From Plantago ovata (taxonomy: Eukaryota > Streptophyta > Magnoliopsida > Lamiales > Plantaginaceae): a stretch of DNA of 64,000 bases. This document shows positions 22,372 through 34,112 of this stretch, in pieces. The notes under the pieces were generated by a model that was given only the letters and a program-made list of their open reading frames with translations, did not search any database and was not told the origin of the DNA. Location: positions 33,492,692 through 33,556,691 of the forward strand of contig CM051458.1 of the NCBI GenBank assembly GCA_028274465.1, in the 5' to 3' direction. How positions within the stretch are numbered: position 1 is the stretch's first letter; each line of letters starts with the position of its first letter. The translations under genes were made by a program, and so were the position numbers.

Positions 22372-22542
22372 ACCTGGAAATCTGGAACAGGAGTAACTCA
22401 AAACTGAAAATTAGTCTCGTTAGAAGTCTCGAAAATCAAGAAATTTTCTGGAAATCACCTATAAAATCGAAAAAGACTAATACTACTAAGACTAGGAATC
22501 GAATACTGAAAATATAAAAGCTAAACAGAAAAAGGAGTATAG

Positions 22543-22560
22543 TCCCCGGCAACGGCGTCA
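22543..22560 (-). other. PBS of B unit 2, one mismatch
   Basis: The sense strand reads TGACGCCGTTGCCGGGGA: one substitution near the 5' end of the tRNA-Asp-type PBS seen at 14086-14103. Confidence 0.8.
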
Positions 22561-22563
22561 ATT

Positions 22564-22814
22564 TGATGAACCGGAATTTGTCAGATTCAAATTAATCAAA
22601 TAAATTTATTTTTAGCCAAAGGCAATTCACAACTACAACGAAAACTGTAGTGCAGCAGTAAAATAACCTCGAGTGTCGATCTCTAAGGACTATAACTAGT
22701 TTTATCTAATCTAACTTAAACTATAAAATCAACAAACGACTTAGCACAGATTTTTCTTATCAAGATAATGGAAGTTAGTGATAGTATGATCATTCAAAGC
22801 ATAGTGGGTTAATA
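22564..22814 (-). repeat. B right (5') LTR, inner fragment
   Basis: First 251 bp of the LTR as read on plus. It stops at copia element C, just after TAATA. The rest resumes at 40080-40445 after a 574-bp gap relative to the central LTR (14357-14930). Confidence 0.88.
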
Positions 22815-24884
22815 TGATAGTGTATATGTCCTAGAGACAGTCCTTACTAAGGGCATAGTGCCCTTATAGAGGGCATATATGTGCTATTACACAGGTCAAC
22901 GTAATATAATATATGTTTGTTGCTTTTACTATTGAGTATCGCTTTCATATTTATATTACACCAGGCATGTAGCATGTCATATCTCTATTACTGTCTGTAT
23001 TGATATTAAACATGTCCCCTCGGATAGATGACCGATCACACAGATAGTGGGAGCTATGTGAATTATCATCTATCCCAAACTCTCCCTAGTCGAGGTTCAT
23101 CTCGGATGTAGGGGTCTGAATGAACCAGACGAGACTAGTATGCGTGGAGGTTATACTTGTTGGAGCAAGTGTGAGCCGATCCCACGACCACGGAACGGAT
23201 TGTTGGACAATCGAGAAACGTTCCCATAACTGCGCATAGTTGTTCGAAGAAGCTTTACGGACAATGGAAGTACCCACCGGACACTCCCATCGATGTATAC
23301 TCTACACAGAAGTGTCTATGGGAACCGGTAAGTTGTCGAAGTGATGCCAGTCGTCCTTTGTACTTACATGACTTTATCATCACATTTGTTGCCCCATATC
23401 CTGGGTGGACCCGTCGATGTCAGCTCTGAATAACCAGCTGACCTAGGACACGATCCAGGATTATGGCTACATACAAATGGGGATGATAAGTGATTCTGTG
23501 AATGATTCATCTCTCAAGTGTAGCACAGGAGAGTACTGCTCATAGTCTGCATAGTTGTGTTGGTAAAGTCACTGGCCAGTGCAAATGATATGTTATGATG
23601 GTCATAAGTATATCTTAACCAAGAAACTCCCTGAGACGCCCGTGGATGTATTATTGGGATAGACACTTCATCGATCCTAGATACATTCGAGCAAGTCAGA
23701 TGAAGGGACGTTACCATCGCCGCGTTGAGCGCAACTGGCTTCTCAACGAAAGGGTTAGCTTTGAGAAAACTCTCAAACGTCCTCACGTATTAATATTGCA
23801 AATGGAACCGTCTAGAATTCCATGTTGCCTAGTGTAGGACTTGCTTAATACGATGAGGCCCTATGGGTCACACTATGTGGTGATTCAGCCTATCAGAATA
23901 TCCTTGAAGATGGAATCGCAATTAATTTGGAATTAATTGTGATTGATGGATTATAATTGATTTGGAATTAATTATAATATTTGGTGGCTCAATTGATGAT
24001 TTGGAATTATTAATTGAATTGGCTAATTAATTGTATTTTATGTAAATACAATTAAAGATTATATTTTGGAAATATAATAGAGGTTTGATTTTAAAGGATA
24101 TGTTAATTTCGAATTAACATATGCACTTGGGCAAAATCTACTTGGAGTTTGAATTGTCTTAGAACTATAAGTGGGTCCCAAAATCGGGACCCACCTACTG
24201 TCCCTGAGAGAGCGCGCGCGCGCATGGCTGGATAGGGGAAGGAGTTTGATTCCTTCCTCTATTAGAAGTCCAAGGGATAAGTTAGATTTTCCTGACTGAG
24301 TTTTAATTTGATTGGGAATGAATCTAGACTTCATATTGGTTTCCTTGTGCGATAAGAATTAGATTCTTATTCCTTTACGAAGTCTAATTGCTTATGCTTT
24401 AGGCTTCTATTGACTACTATATATAGTAGACTATTAGAGAGCTTTAGACATAGACTTTCATAGTTATTCTACCCAGTTTTCATAGAGAAAATAAAAAGCT
24501 CTCCCCTCCTATTAGCCACCCGCGCGCGCCACCTCACCGGAGGAATTGCCGCCCCGTCTTCTTGGTCACACAAAGAATATCCTAGCATTCTTCCGATAGG
24601 TTGTTCATCCGTGGATACCAAGGTTGAGGTTCAAGGAGCTGGAAACTAACTCTTATTGTCTTGCAGATAATCAGAGTACTGTAGATATCTTCGACTTCGG
24701 CGAAGGAGAAGATACACCGGATTATTACGAAGACTTGGAAGCTGCTTTGGAAGTAAGGTTAGTCTTCTAATTGACGTGTTTATATATATACGACATATGC
24801 ATAATCAATTAACCTGTATGTTAAGAAAATTTTTTGAAATTCCGCTGCGTACCCTAGGGGTAACTCTGACCATATTTTCTTACA
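22815..24884 (+). repeat. C 5' LTR (2,070 bp)
   Basis: Starts TGATAGTG and ends TTTTCTTACA directly before the PBS. It matches the truncated 3' LTR (38787-40079) closely and the C2 LTR (59737-61565) more distantly. Apparent ORFs inside it recur as antisense frames in all copies and look non-coding. Confidence 0.92.
24418..24425 (+). promoter_or_regulatory. TATA box in C 5' LTR
   Basis: A TATATATA core flanked by C and G, about 460 bp before the LTR end. A plausible copia promoter, by position only. Confidence 0.5.
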
Positions 24885-24885
24885 G

Positions 24886-24899
24886 TGGTATCAGAGCCA
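24886..24899 (+). other. PBS of C (initiator tRNA-Met type)
   Basis: TGGTATCAGAGCCA directly after the 5' LTR, the usual plant copia primer site. Confidence 0.9.
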
Positions 24900-24955
24900 G
24901 GTTAATTGATTACGTATATACGTATATATATATATATTGCGTGATGCAGGCGGCG

Positions 24956-25052
24956 GGCGCCTGCGGCATCGCAGGCGCCTTGCCCGCGGCACGGGCGCTA
25001 GGCGCCCGTGTGCCGCGGGAACCCGGGTACCTACGGGACGCAGGTACCCGGG
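24956..25052 (+). other. Three serial GC-rich stem-loops in the C leader
   Basis: Stem 1 (24956-24979): perfect 10-bp arms GGCGCCTGCG/CGCAGGCGCC, loop GCAT. Stem 2 (24983-25019): near-perfect arms starting CCCGCGGCA and ending TGCCGCGGG with a 2-nt bulge. Stem 3 (25022-25052): perfect 11-bp arms CCCGGGTACCT/AGGTACCCGGG, 9-nt loop. They begin about 57 nt after the PBS in an otherwise AT-rich leader, where packaging or dimerisation signals lie in retroelements. Frames read through here are not credible proteins. Confidence 0.8.
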
Positions 25053-26337
25053 GGCCTGCGGACGCAGCGCCCGCCGCCTGGGGCGCCCGGGCCGCTGGTA
25101 CCGTGGGGACAGGTCCCGTCCCATATTTAAAATAAATAATATATATATATTTTTCGGGTTGGACCCAAAATCGAATTTTGAAAGTTTTGAGGATTGAATT
25201 TTATATTTGGAATATAAATATGATTTAATTGTAATTGTTTTTAACTAGAGGGGTTAAATTTGATTAGTATAAAGTTAAAGGGCTTATTTGTAATTTATTA
25301 ATTTATTGTTTATTGCAAATTAGTCCTTCTACTTTTGAATTTTAGATTTAACACATCTAAGGTTTTAAAAATTACAATTAAGTCCTTCGGGTTTTCGAAA
25401 ATTGCTACTTGGTCAATAGACTTTTCGATTATTCAATCTAATCCAAATTTTCAATTATTTCATAGAGATTATAAGTATGGGATTATAATTTTCGTAATGA
25501 AATTATGAAGTCATTTGTCATCCACATAGGCTACTACTTGTTTCATATGCTCTATATGCTATTGTTTGACAATGCATGTTTAAATACCAAGTATTTTACT
25601 TTCCGTTCGACCGCTATGCATGCGAGGGTAGGCGGCGCCCTCTTATATGTCGGACCGCATATTTATGTATGGGTAGACGGCACCCATTATGTGCTTGACC
25701 GCGTTTAGAACTAGAATGGATCGGCGGCATCCATTACGTGTAGACCGTTCATGCATGATGGGTAGGTGGCGCCGTTATTTGTTTGTAGATGACTGATAAC
25801 AACCCTCAAGCTACAAGCCCCAACCAATATAAGTACAGAAATATATATATGTATGTATTTCTGAGATGCTTTCCATAGGGTGCTTTAATTCTGAACTTTC
25901 ATTGCGTTTTCTTGTATTAGCGACCTCGTCTTACAGACTCGCAGTGATCGTCAGATTAGAGTAAGCCTATGGTTATGACTTACTGCATATTGTATCTAGC
26001 AACCTCGATAGGTACAGTACGTAGGGCATCGGGTTAAATTAGATTTAACAACCAAGAGTTGCGTGACGCAATTGGATAGTCCTACCGGTCATATTATGCT
26101 ATGCGACCAGCCCCCGTTGGAGTACAGCATAGTACGGATTTGGATCTTGGCCACTACGGTAACTTGTTGGACATTACCCGTATGTTTGTTGTGGGGGCAA
26201 GCATATGTGAAAATAGTGGGAGCTAAACAGCTAAAGGACCTTGTTGTTTAGTTATGTTGACTGTGTATTTAGAAATAATATTTCAATAGTTGATTTATTA
26301 TTTTCGTTCTATATTATTTCTCCTTAGGATATTAGAA
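25053..26337 (+). other. Remainder of the C 5' leader
   Basis: Non-coding. The GC-rich block extends to about 25120, followed by AT-rich sequence. Imperfect tandem repeats of about 45 bp occupy 25626-25790. TTTCTCCTTAG just before the gag ATG resembles a 3' splice site, but I found no matching donor. Confidence 0.6.
25626..25790 (+). repeat. Imperfect ~45-bp tandem repeat in the C leader
   Basis: Repeat starts at about 25626, 25671, 25718 and 25760 share the form GGGTAGRCGGCRCCCAT...GACCG. Nearly four copies with periods of 45, 47 and 42 bp. Confidence 0.65.
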
Positions 26338-27074
26338 ATGACGAGTATCTCGCTCCGTGCTGTCTTAGAGAAGCAAAATTTTGACCGGACCAAACTTCCT
26401 AGATTGGATCAGGAATATACGTTTGGTGCTGAGGTACGAAAAGATTGAGTACGTCTTGGACGGGGTCATTCCCGTGTGCCCCGAAAATCAGACTGTCGAT
26501 CAGGTTGCTGCTTGGAATCAAGCCAACAAGGCAAAGTCTGATAAGCATCTTGAGGATGCTAGATCCGTGCAGTGTATTATGTTGGCGACAATGATCAATG
26601 AGCTGCAGAGGCAACATGAAAGCATGTTGCCGTATGAGATGCTGAAGCATCTTGAGTCGCTCTTTAAGACGACATCTAGAAGTGTTGAATTTGATTTGAT
26701 CAAAGAGATACACAGATGCAAGCTCAGTGAAGGAGGGAACATGTCTGAGCATGTTCTCAAAATGATTGGTCTCTTTGAAAAGCTTGCCGATGCCGGCGTT
26801 AAGCTAGAGAACAAGATCATGGTGAAGGACGTAACACTGCCTGAACTTCATAATCTGCTGAAGACATATGATCAAACTCTTCCTAAGAAGGAAAAGTCGA
26901 TCATGCTTGTTGGGCAACCGTCTAACCCAAACCCGAGAAACAAAGGTGCTAAGGGTAAGGGAAAGTCGGGAGCCAAGGCTAACACTTGGAGTGATAAGCC
27001 TAAGCGTCCGAACCAGAAAAGGAAGTTCAAGAGAAGCGGAACGGTACGCACAGATGAATGTCTTTTCTCTAAGC
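26338..27074 (+). pseudogene. C gag, 5' part up to the T2 insertion
   Basis: ATG 26338 starts MTSISLRAVLEKQNFD. A 1-bp insertion near 26390 shifts the frame, after which copia Gag is recognisable (FLDWIRNIRLVLRYEKIEYVL, LKHLESLFKTT, KLSEGGNMSEHVLKM) followed by a basic K/G-rich stretch. It reaches the first half of a zinc knuckle (ECLFSK), where the second cysteine is serine. T2 then begins at 27075. In the intact element this frame continued without break into protease. Confidence 0.85.
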
Positions 27075-27428
27075 TGATGAATGTGTATTTTACACTTTCA
27101 TTTGAGTTTTTTTCACCTATTTTAGCTATCCTCTATGTTAATTTAGCTATATTTTAGTGCATTTTATTAGAATAGTGTCACGTTTCCCTTTAGATTTTAT
27201 TTTACAGGTTTTGTTTGAAAATCGAGGATTTCCGGGCAATTATATTGAAGTTGAGAAGGAATTGGTGTTCCAAAAGCCTATTTGGAGTATCTGAAGGTTT
27301 CCGTATAGGATTTGGAGTCTAGGGGTCGAATCTGGAGGTTAGAAGGCCACTAGAAGACAGAAATCGAGTCCGAAAAGGGGAAGAAATCCAAAAACGCGTC
27401 GAAAACGCGGAATTCCGCGAAAATTTAT

Positions 27429-27458
27429 CCCGGGCGAACCGCCCGCGAACCGCCCCAC
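27429..27458. repeat. GC-palindrome cluster, T2 5' LTR
   Basis: One CCCGGGCGAACCGCCC unit plus a partial second unit, just upstream of TATA. The 3' LTR (34467-34483) has a different unit count. Confidence 0.8.
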
Positions 27459-27470
27459 TTATTCGAGGCC

Positions 27471-27478
27471 TATATATA
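27471..27478 (+). promoter_or_regulatory. TATA box in T2 5' LTR
   Basis: TATATATA 13 bp after the GC cluster, the arrangement found in all related LTRs. Confidence 0.6.
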
Positions 27479-28337
27479 GTTGCTCAGATTTTCTCCGAAA
27501 TTCATACTTTTCCAGACCTACTTTCTCACCTTTCTCTGTAGTTTTAGGTAGGGACTTCCCAGAGCCTGTTCTGGGGTTCGTAGCTTAGGGGACTCTTTTT
27601 CATAGCAGTTTGGAGCTTGTAGGATCGCAATTCTTCGGAGATTGACAACCTTCGGTAACATTGTATCTTATAGTTTATTCTACTTATTTTTTATATCTTT
27701 CAACATGTTTTCTTCTATGATTTCTGTTGATTGCATGCCTATTATGAGTAGCTAAACTTATCGTTGGTGGTAGTATATGAATTCTTAGCGAAGGGAAGAT
27801 AATCATGCTAATGGCTATATCGCGCATTATACTCCGTGTTATTGCTTTATTTCGTTGATCAGGCTCAGCCTAAATTCTCGTATGTTGTATTTATTATTAT
27901 GCACAATTGGACCCTCGTCGACCTATACGCATGTATATCTTCGTAGTGTTGAATAATTACGGAACACAATTGGACAATAGTGCTTGACTTGTCAGTATCA
28001 TTATCTTCGTAGTGCTTAATAATTGAAACAGGACATTAGATTGATCAAAGATCTCCATGCAAGACCGAGGAATCTACGCATGATTATTGACCCGTTATGC
28101 TTTGAAGGATCATACTATCACCAATCTCCAATATCTATTAGAAAACCCTTTGCTTTTACGTCTGCTGTTTATATATTCTCTAGTTAAATAGATAAAGCAA
28201 GTTATAGTCCTGAGAGAACGACACTCGAGTCATTCTACTGCTACACTACGGTTTTCTTTGTAGTTGTGGATTGCCTTTGGCTTAATAACAAATATATTTG
28301 ATTGAACCGGGACCCGACAAACCCGCGTTCATCAAAT

Positions 28338-28355
28338 TGGCGCCGTTGCCTGGGA
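28338..28355 (+). other. PBS of T2, one mismatch
   Basis: TGGCGCCGTTGCCTGGGA, one change from the tRNA-Asp-type PBS of T4 and B unit 1. Confidence 0.85.
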
Positions 28356-28479
28356 CTATACTCCTTTTTTCTGTTTAATTTTTTTATAATTTCATCTTTC
28401 GATTCCTAATTCTATTAGTTTTAGTTTTCCTTTTTAATCTCTCTCTGATACTGCTTTCCTAGTCTGTTACAGATAGTGT

Positions 28480-30639
28480 ATGCCACATACACGATCTAAA
28501 GGAACACCACATGCTGATTCAATTGCTGAGATCGACAGAGTCTACCACCAAAGAAGGCGACTACTTCAAAGGCGTGCACTAGAGGAAATAGAGGATACCG
28601 ATTTCTCTGAATCTCTACACAGTCTTTTCAAGGAAATCGACGGAATGGCAGAAGCTAGACCACTGAAAGCATGGGTTCAACCCACCAAGGATCGTATGAG
28701 GGGACCAGCGATTGTTCTTTCGTCTGCAACTCGAGATCTGGAAATCAAGAACCACGCGTTCCAACAACTTCCGAGGTTCTATGGCTTATCAAGGGAAGAT
28801 GTGATGGGGTACTTGCATGATATCGATGATTTCGTCAACCAAATCCCACGACCCGGAGCTGAAATAACAACGGATGAGTTGAGGATGAAGGTTTTTTCTA
28901 TGGGACTTGGCGACAGAGCCAAGTCATGGTTGAGTTCTCTACCAGCAGGCTCGCTGGACACTTGGGAGAAGGTTTTTTCAGCTTTCATGGAGATATATTT
29001 CCCTCACACCTTGACTACCGCGCTAAAGGCGCAAATCACTGGATTCAAGTAGGACTATGATGAGACCATCTACACCGCGTTTGAGAGATTCCAAGATCTC
29101 ACGAACAAGTGCCCTCACCATGGTTTTGAACTTTCTGACCTAGTCCAACACTTCTACAATGGACTAACCTTCGAGAACCAACAAGTGGTGGATTTCCAAT
29201 GCCGAGGCAATATTTGGGAGGAAACCGCTGAAGCCGTCTGGGCAGTTTTCGAAAGGCTTGCTAAGGGTTCGCAATTCAAGGACCCAAGAGCGATGGTTAA
29301 GAGACGTGGACCTGAAGCTCCACCGACTCAAGAAGCCCCTATGTATAGGGGGAATGGGGATCAATTCGAGTGCTTTACCAACGAATTGAAGCAATTCCTC
29401 AAGAGCGCCACTGGAACAAATGTTTCGAACGAAGTATGCCGAATATGCAAGAACTATGGGCATGGGGCTCATATGTGTAGATCGGAGCTTGCATATGATG
29501 ATGGAAACTGGGCTCGAGGAGGCGAAGAGGAAGCCTTTGCTACGGAGTTTGGTACTCAAGAAGTTAGCTACGGACAAGACGGTAGGAATCCTCGAGGTGG
29601 ATTTTGGAGAAGAGGATTCCGAAACAATCAAGGATATGCACCGGCTAACCAAACTTATGGCCCTAACCAAGACCGTAGTAGGCTAAACTATGGTAATGAC
29701 CACTGCGAAAACCCCGCTCCGAAAGAGCCACCAAAGTCGAAGTCGGCTCAACTGATGGAGAACTTGCAAAAGATGGTTGATCACACACAAATTTTTCTCA
29801 AACGTTATGAAGAAGATTCCGAGAAGACTAGGTCAAGGCTCAATAGGTTGGAAGAAAGAACTAGGCTTTCCCATCAAAAGATGCAAGAGTTGATCGACCG
29901 AGGAGCAAGTAGGGAGCAAGGCAAGCTGCCTAGCAACACTGTGAAGTCGAATTCCATTACATTGGCTGGTGATCTACCTGACGAAATCACCATCAAGAAG
30001 GTTGCTAAGTGCGAGTGTTGCAAGAAGGAAGAACTTCTACAGGCTAAGGAAGAAGAGAAAGACCTTGGTTCTGACGAAAGTGAGGAGGAGCAAGAGGATC
30101 CCGAGCCAATCCCTAAAAGTTTCGATGTTAAGGTAGGGATTAGTGAGCTTGAAGATATCCGTGCCACACTAGACACAGGATCCTACTCAAACATACTCCA
30201 TTTGAATGTGTTTGAAAAGAGTAGCCTTGGAAAACTATCTGAGCATAGGGCTATTGTGCAACTGGCGGATGGATCATTTATGAGACCCGAGGGAGTTGTG
30301 AAAAATGTGTTGGTCAAGATTGGTGAAGCATCTGTATAAACCAATTTTGTAGTTATGCCGGCGTCTGCACCTGGAACGGGGGATGTCATACTCTTAGGGC
30401 GAACATTCTTGACTAAACTACGCTCCGTGATGGACATCTACCAAAGAACTTGCACTATTGAAGTGGATGGCAAGCAACACGTGTTGCAAGCCATATCTGA
30501 TCCACCTGATCCGCCTGATATTTCTTTCACTACTCACTACTGTGGTCTTGCAGCCTATGTTCATTCTTATTCACAGGTTCGTGGCATGGAGAGGAGATCA
30601 ATGAAGGGGAAGCCTAGTACCCGCAAAAAGAAGAGATAG
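28480..30639 (+). pseudogene. T2 gag-protease with two nonsense mutations
   Basis: The 2,160-bp frame is undisturbed except for two stops: TAG at 29050-29052 (T4 reads FKQDYDE here) and TAA at 30337-30339 (after GEASV). Parts in order: N-terminal MPHTRSKGTP, Gag core, CX2CX4HX4C knuckle (CRICKNYGHGAHMC), Q/G/N-rich stretch, coiled-coil-like segment (MENLQKMVDHTQ), CX2C pair, acidic linker, retropepsin (LDTGSYSN and LLGRTFL), basic C-terminus. Length equals that of intact T4 within two codons, so decay here is by point mutation only. Confidence 0.9.
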
Positions 30640-30682
30640 GCGCAGACAGGAGTCGAGTCAAAGACCTTAAACAATGACGTTA

Positions 30683-30700
30683 TCCGGGAGGCAACCCGGA
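30683..30700 (+). other. Conserved hairpin after gag-pro, T2
   Basis: Arms TCCGGG/CCCGGA, loop AGGCAA, then ATTTTTATC. Forty-odd bases past the gag-pro stop. Confidence 0.7.
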
Positions 30701-30900
30701 ATTTTTATCGCTTTCTTTACTGCTTTTTTGCATGCATTCATTCTTGAACTATTTCCTTCTCGTATGAGAATTTGTTCATGTCTGTTTCGTATATGCTTAT
30801 GTTTGAGTGAGATTTTTCGAGTGGTTTTATGAGAAAATTGGTTTTGGGGATTAAAACCGCGTTTTCTGACGAAAGGAACCGTCTCCTCGCATCGGGGAGC

Positions 30901-30960
30901 GGGGGGCGAATCGCCCCCCATGAGGGGCGAACCGCCCCGCATGGGGCGACTCGTCCCACG
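30901..30960. repeat. GC-palindrome cluster, T2 internal
   Basis: Three units (GGGGCGAATCGCCCC type) before the ORF2 leader. Confidence 0.85.
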
Positions 30961-31190
30961 GATCCAGTAAGTCAAAAACTCGGATTTCCCCTCTTTAGCT
31001 CATTTTCTTCATATCTTCATCATTCCTCCTTCCCAAAAACCGAAAATCGCGATTTTACCTTCAAAATCTCATAACTTCTTAATTTCTAGACCAAATTTAG
31101 TGTTCTTTAGCTTAAATCGAAGCCTATTACATGATCTATCTTTTCATCCGAACATATTTCGTCCTATTGCATTAGATTTTCAGATCTGAG

Positions 31191-31733
31191 GTATCATCCT
31201 AAGAACCCTAATTTTCGAATTTGGGGGTTTTCTAATTTGAGCTTCAATTATGCTTATTTGATGCATGGGTATGTTGTTTATGTGATTAGAATTGTTATTT
31301 ACTATCAATGGCATGCTCAATTATGCTTGGATTGTTGATTTGAGAATTTTGCTACTAGATGATATATCTTGTTATGCAATATGTCTTTATCTTTGATTTC
31401 TTGCATATGATTGTGTTTATTGGTGTAATGTTGGTGGATTTGATGATAGAATGCTTAATTGTTGAGTATGAGGATTTATGATGCTAGAATTTTTCGCTAC
31501 TATGGTATGAATTGAGCCTTGTTATCTAGGATATTGGTTGTCTAGTAAGAGCATAATGTGATGTATTGCATGTAGTAGTTACATTGGTATGTTGCATGAT
31601 GAAGAAGCTAGGCTAGACATTAAAGGTTTGGGGAGCTCGGTTGATTGGTCGTATCACTTGTGTGTTTTGTTCTTACACTAGCATATGCATGAGTCAGTTT
31701 TGTGTCATACGAGGTACTAACTGTTGTTTGTAG
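31191..31733 (+). other. Predicted leader intron before ORF2 of T2 (543 bp)
   Basis: Donor CAGATCTGAG|GTATCATC; acceptor TTTGTAG|GAACC with TACTAAC upstream. The ATG follows at 31739. Confidence 0.6.
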
Positions 31734-31738
31734 GAACC

Positions 31739-32540
31739 ATGCCAAGCGAAAGGAGCATTCCCGTATTACTATGAAGTATTGGAGGGGGATCGATTACAAC
31801 CATGTCAAGAAGAGTGACCTCGTTAGATGTGCGTTCGAGCCAAGGGGTTTTGCAACAACTCGTGGATTATCCAAGAGGAGGAGCTAGAGTACACCTGGAG
31901 TAAGGACTCCTATGCCTATTCATGCACCACCGAAGGGACAGAAACCATTATTACGTCAGCAATCCATCACAAGGACTGCAAAGTTCGAATGAACTAGAAG
32001 GCACCGGGACAATCTTGCCGCGACGGATTCAATCTTGATTTCGCAGTTGCTAGAAGATTCCGAAGCGCTAGCTTGGTTCCAAAACATAATGACATGGGTG
32101 CCCGGCCCCTCTTAGGGGTACCCCTTGACTGCCTCTAAAGGGAGCATCATATAGACATCGGGAGCATCAACTGTAGAGAATGTGGTCGACATAGGAAAAA
32201 ACGGAAAACAACCTCTGAATATCCGAGCAGCTTGTTGTAACCTCCACGGGGTGTAAAACATTGGAGAGGGAGGTTCTGATACCACTGCCTTTCCCCTTCA
32301 ATAGTTCACAACCTGTTGGAGAGATACCGGGTGGAAGATTCCATAACAGAGGCGGCCAATCTTGAAGATTCCCTTCGACACTGCAACTCTACTAGTGACG
32401 ATGTGCGTGACAGTAGTGACAGTGAAGACAATAGGGACAATGATGATACAAATGGTTGAATTGGCCCTATCCGGTCTATTAATGGAACTACCGCCACTAC
32501 CACAAGTCCCGATGATCATATATAAGGCTCCCAGAGCAGG
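31739..32540 (+). pseudogene. ORF2 remnant (type 1) of T2
   Basis: Homologous to the T1 ORF2 remnant and similarly broken. Fragments recognisable in different frames include MKYWRGIDYNHVKKSDLV, ASLVPKHNDMG and the acidic tail VEDSITEAANLEDSL ending SPDDHI. Stops and frameshifts interrupt all frames. Function unknown. Confidence 0.5.
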
Positions 32541-34112
32541 CCCAATAACTCACAAGCAGCATACTCAGCCGACCGAGGCCAAACCATGGGGTAACATCTA
32601 GTATCACATCTTATTTCCTCATTTTCTTACTGCTAGGGACTAGCGTAAATTTCATGAGGGGGGATGGGATTTAAGTGATCTAATGTTGTTAGTTTGGAGC
32701 TTGGTATTGGTAGGATGAGTATAGTACCTTGCATGTTTTATCCGTCTGCATTTGCATTTGCACGTTTACTGCTTTCTTAGATTTTTTAGGTTGCATTCAC
32801 TACATTCACCCTAGGATAGTCTTGCATGTTTTATATGGAGTTTATTGCCGAATATTTTTGAACTTTTTTATTGGGTAGATCAACTAACTATGCCATTAAT
32901 CGTATGCTTCATCTCTATGAATTTGTTTGAGGTTTTTCTCGCTTGGCTTGTCACATTTATGTATTGCACTTAGTTAAGCTTGGTAGTCTCAACATCACTT
33001 AGTGGTGTTTTCTCTACTGCGGTTCACGAAGGCCTTTATAATAGGATGATGCATGTTAGGGTCTTATGGTTGTTTTCCCGAGTAATTATGTACGTAAGAG
33101 GCAACAAGTCTTCACCATGCTTTGAGATTGCTAAATGCCTAGGAAGGAGGTAGTGTGAGATTGTGTGATCCTTTGTTTGTAACCTATTCTTCCGAATAGG
33201 TTTGGGGAGGGGGTTGCACCATCATAGACTTGTTTTCGTTTTCCATTTTCGTATCGTGAGTTTATTTTTTCTTTTCCGTAAATGTTTTACTCCAACCTAT
33301 TATTTCGAATAGGTTTCGGGAAGTCGTGTGAGTCATTTTTTTTCTCTTTTTGTTATGCTACTGCTGGCTAAAAAAAAAAAAAAAGAAAAAGAAAGAAAAA
33401 ATTCCAGGAAAAAAGAAAAAAAAAGAAAAAAAAGAAACTGGAAAGAAAAAAAAGGAAAAAAAGACCCCAAAAAAGCAAAGAAGGGTCCAAAATGAAAATA
33501 AAGCCAAATAGCAGTTAGCAAAGTGTTGAGTCTCATTTTCAATTCTTATGTTCGTAATCGTGTTGTAATTTTCTATTTTTTGTCTTTTGTTCTTGAGTGT
33601 CATCTGTTCTAGACCACCCTCGTCCTGCCATTCAGGAAGTGGTGAATAGCTTAAGACTTTACTTGAGAGATGGGTAGAATAGGGGAGTGTTAACTTTTAT
33701 AGGGAACCCTCCTTCGTTTGATGAGAGCCAGTACTGGTTCGACCTCTTTGAGGAAAAGTCTTATCATGGTGGAATAGCAGTAAGTCCAAAGTTTCATAGG
33801 CACGGGACAACCATTCGTATATTAGCATGCTTCATTATGTCGTCACTGACTAGGTCCAAGTAGAGAATGTTACGAGAGACTATCTTGTCTTGACATAAGT
33901 GCTTATGTGGATGTGTATAAGTCAATCGAGGTATTCTTCAACCTATATTCATGATTTGATTTATATGGTTTTTGTTCATATGTTATTTGATAGATTCAGT
34001 AGATTAGTTCATTTTATTTGGCATGAGACTCCATTTTGTGTCTTGCATTGTTTTTTGCATTAGAGTCTAGCTTAGTTGCTTGAGGACAAGCAAAGGTTCG
34101 GTTTGGGGAGTT
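32541..34112 (+). other. T2 3' non-coding module and PPT
   Basis: Shared with the other GP elements and, from about 32745 on, with B units. Holds paired hairpins (33181-33202 perfect, 33294-33315 one mismatch), a purine tract (about 33371-33480), and the PPT AAGGTTCGGTTTGGGGAG (about 34093-34110) directly before the 3' LTR. No ORF of note. Confidence 0.8.
33181..33315 (+). other. Paired hairpins in the 3' region, T2
   Basis: Starts 113 bp apart. The first is followed by GGTTTGGGGAGGGGG, which resembles the PPT. Confidence 0.85.

Larger units (their letters stand above)
27075..28334 (+). repeat. T2 5' LTR (1,260 bp)
   Basis: Starts TGATGAATGTG and ends GTTCATCA. Holds a small GC-palindrome cluster (27429-27458) and TATATATA at 27471-27478. 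Confidence 0.92.

Noticed and set aside
22815-24884. Small ORFs within copia LTRs (e.g. 23514-23786, 39486-39758, 60865-61119)
   Set aside because: They recur because the LTR recurs, lie mostly antisense to the element, and have no recognisable domain.
24776-25197. ORFs of 77-119 codons across the copia leader
   Set aside because: Alanine/arginine/glycine readings of the three GC-rich stem-loops, in several overlapping frames, upstream of a clear gag start.
30683-30706. Bacterial rho-independent terminator
   Set aside because: The hairpin and T-run fit the form, but the context is a plant retrotransposon. Reported as a conserved hairpin only.
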